64,000 nucleotides of DNA. Source: Hyphomonas sp. L-53-1-40. GTDB taxonomy: Bacteria > Pseudomonadota > Alphaproteobacteria > Caulobacterales > Hyphomonadaceae. The notes under the pieces are model-generated. The model saw only the letters and a list, made by a program, of their open reading frames with translations. It did not search any database and had not been told where the DNA came from. This document shows, piece by piece, positions 62,895 through 64,000 of this stretch (the first letter of the stretch is position 1; every line of letters begins with the position of its first letter). The position numbers and the translations under genes are program-made. The stretch is taken from assembly GCF_000682775.1 (NCBI RefSeq), contig NZ_AWFI01000001.1, forward strand, positions 310,001-374,000, read 5' to 3'.

Positions 62895-63263
62895 TCAGGG
62901 GTCCGGACCAGGCAGGGCGTAGTTCTGGCTGAACGGCATCTGGCAGCTTGGTTCGCCCGCATCAAGTCGCACACGGTTCCGGTGTTCGCCCGGATGAGCG
63001 GACTTCAGTTCGCCAATTGCCAGGCGGAAAGCCTTTGACCATGTGAAGGCCAGCGGGTCCGGTTCGCGCTCATGCGGCGCGTCGCCGATCCATTGAAGAT
63101 ACACGGTGCCGCGATGGTCGATGACCGTCATGAACGGAACGCCCCGGCCCTTCAGCGCCCGCACATACAGGCGCAGGGCCACCGTCTGCAGCCAGATCCA
63201 GAACCGATAGGGTTCCAGATGTGCTGGCAGCGGTGTTGCAAGGGGCCGAAACAGCGAGTCCAT
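62895..63263 (-). CDS. Hypothetical protein
   Basis: A 122-residue protein I do not recognise. RFWIWLQTVALRLYVRALKGRGVPF and VIDHRGTVYLQWIGD are seen; a single cysteine and no signal or membrane segment. It overlaps no other convincing gene and reads minus strand. Possibly real by its codon choice, but unsupported by family. Confidence 0.5.
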   Translation of the reverse strand: MDSLFRPLATPLPAHLEPYRFWIWLQTVALRLYVRALKGRGVPFMTVIDHRGTVYLQWIGDAPHEREPDPLAFTWSKAFRLAIGELKSAHPGEHRNRVRLDAGEPSCQMPFSQNYALPGPDP

Positions 63264-63309
63264 GCAGCCAATCCTGCCACGGCGCCAAGTCCGGTTGGAT
63301 AGGGCGTAG

Positions 63310-63345
63310 AAAAAACCCTGACCTGAGCGGCAGGTCAGGGGTTTT
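63310..63345 (-). terminator. Bidirectional-looking intrinsic terminator after the acyl-CoA dehydrogenase gene
   Basis: CCCTGACCTG and CAGGTCAGGG form a perfect 10-bp stem with a five-base loop. On the minus strand six T follow; on the plus strand GTTTTG follows. It ends the gene to the right and may serve the small gene to the left as well. Confidence 0.88.
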
Positions 63346-63390
63346 GACGTTAAAGGGCCGGGGACAGGCCGGGTGGTCTCCCCGGATCAA

Positions 63391-64000
63391 TTAGTAACTC
63401 TTCGGCAGGCCGAGGACCCGTTCGGCGATGAAGTTGAGGATCATTTCGCGGCTGACCGGGGCGATGCGGGCGAGCATGGCTTCGCGCATCATGCGCTCGA
63501 CATGGTACTCTTTCGCATAGCCCATGCCGCCATGTGTCAGCACAGCGGTCTCGCAAGCGCGGAAGCCAGCTTCGGTGCCGAGATATTTCGCGGAATTGGC
63601 CTCGGCGCCGCAATCCTGTCCGGCATCGTAGAGTCCTGCCGCCTTGTAGGCGAGCAGTTCGGCGGCGGAGAGTTCGGCCCAGGATTTTGCCAGCGGATGC
63701 TGGATGCCCTGATTCTGACCAATCGGACGGCCGAAGACGACGCGCTCTTTCGCATAGGTCGCGGCCCGCTCCAGCGCGGAAAAGCCAAGCCCGATGGATT
63801 CGACGGCGAACAGGACACGCTCGGGGTTCAGGCCCTGAAGCAGGTATTTGAAGCCTTCGCCTTCCTCGCCGATCAGGTGGTCTTTCGGCACTTCGAGCCC
63901 GTCAATATAGAGCATGTTGCACTCCACCGCCTTGCGGCCCATTTTCGGGATCGGCTGGCGCTCGATCTTGTTTGGGTCGAGATCGGTGTAGAACAGGGAG
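63391..64000 (-). CDS. Acyl-CoA dehydrogenase, C-terminal part (partial)
   Basis: Flavoenzyme of fatty-acid or branched-chain acyl-CoA oxidation, cut by the right edge; about 200 C-terminal residues are visible. ERVLFAVESIGLGFSALERAATYAKERVVFGRPIGQNQGIQHPLA and GGMGYAKEYHVERMMREAMLARIAPVSREMILNFIAE are the standard C-terminal helix-bundle blocks, and the family glutamate region is GGMGYAKEYH. The CDS continues past 64000. Confidence 0.95.
   Translation of the reverse strand, partial: SLFYTDLDPNKIERQPIPKMGRKAVECNMLYIDGLEVPKDHLIGEEGEGFKYLLQGLNPERVLFAVESIGLGFSALERAATYAKERVVFGRPIGQNQGIQHPLAKSWAELSAAELLAYKAAGLYDAGQDCGAEANSAKYLGTEAGFRACETAVLTHGGMGYAKEYHVERMMREAMLARIAPVSREMILNFIAERVLGLPKSY

Overview
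This 64 kb window is alphaproteobacterial chromosome. Protein styles (clpS-clpA, TTG and GTG starts, a PhhA much like that of Caulobacter, phasin, NnrU, DUF3297, der-bamB neighbourhood) point to a Hyphomonadaceae-like (Hyphomonas/Henriciella type) marine bacterium; this is inference from gene content, not from a marker gene. Most of the window is moderately GC-rich, with a visibly AT-richer patch at about 18.2-19.9 kb.

Left part (about 0.6-35.3 kb) is one large surface-polysaccharide locus. It holds nucleotide-sugar genes (WbpE-like aminotransferase, rfbB-rfbD-rfbA-rfbC for dTDP-rhamnose, a UDP-glucuronate 4-epimerase), an ABC export pair (wzm/wzt with a carbohydrate-binding C-terminal domain), an FkbM methyltransferase carrying five 40-residue repeats, four glycosyltransferases, two DUF115 proteins, and many decoration genes: an OafA-type acyltransferase, an MBOAT with an SGNH-like partner, and a four-gene carbamoylation cassette (SGNH, carbamoyltransferase, a 50-aa DUF5989 protein, a SxtJ-like protein) that matches the sxtI-J-K-L order known from saxitoxin clusters. 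A second block (29.7-35.2 kb) has Gfo/Idh oxidoreductase, inositol-phosphatase-like, hydratase, 2-hydroxyacid dehydrogenase, CMP-sugar synthetase and GT2 genes, which together look like a route to a CMP-activated acidic sugar.

Right part (35.3-64 kb) is ordinary chromosome: phhA, a Tag-like glycosylase, UDP-xylose synthase, tRNA-Ile(CAT), galE, a SIMPL lipoprotein, kdsD, dacA, phasin, DUF1499, clpS-clpA, opgC, an EstB-type hydrolase, mscS, rluE, kdsA, RcnB-like protein, arfB, der, bamB, a YfgM-like TPR protein, panB, a GGDEF-EAL protein, a sulfotransferase and a partial acyl-CoA dehydrogenase. ahcY is partial at the left edge.

Four genes are broken by single frameshift events (MBOAT about 26.69 kb, DUF2793 protein about 29.15 kb, galE in a G9 tract at 38.31 kb, YfgM-like about 57.25 kb). 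These may be real lesions, phase variation (galE) or sequencing errors; raw reads would decide. The most interesting items are the FkbM repeat protein next to Wzt (possible chain-length ruler), the sxt-like carbamoylation cassette, the duplicated DUF115-GT4 pair, and a 26-aa ORF at 52.5 kb with a 13-nt Shine-Dalgarno match and its own terminator.
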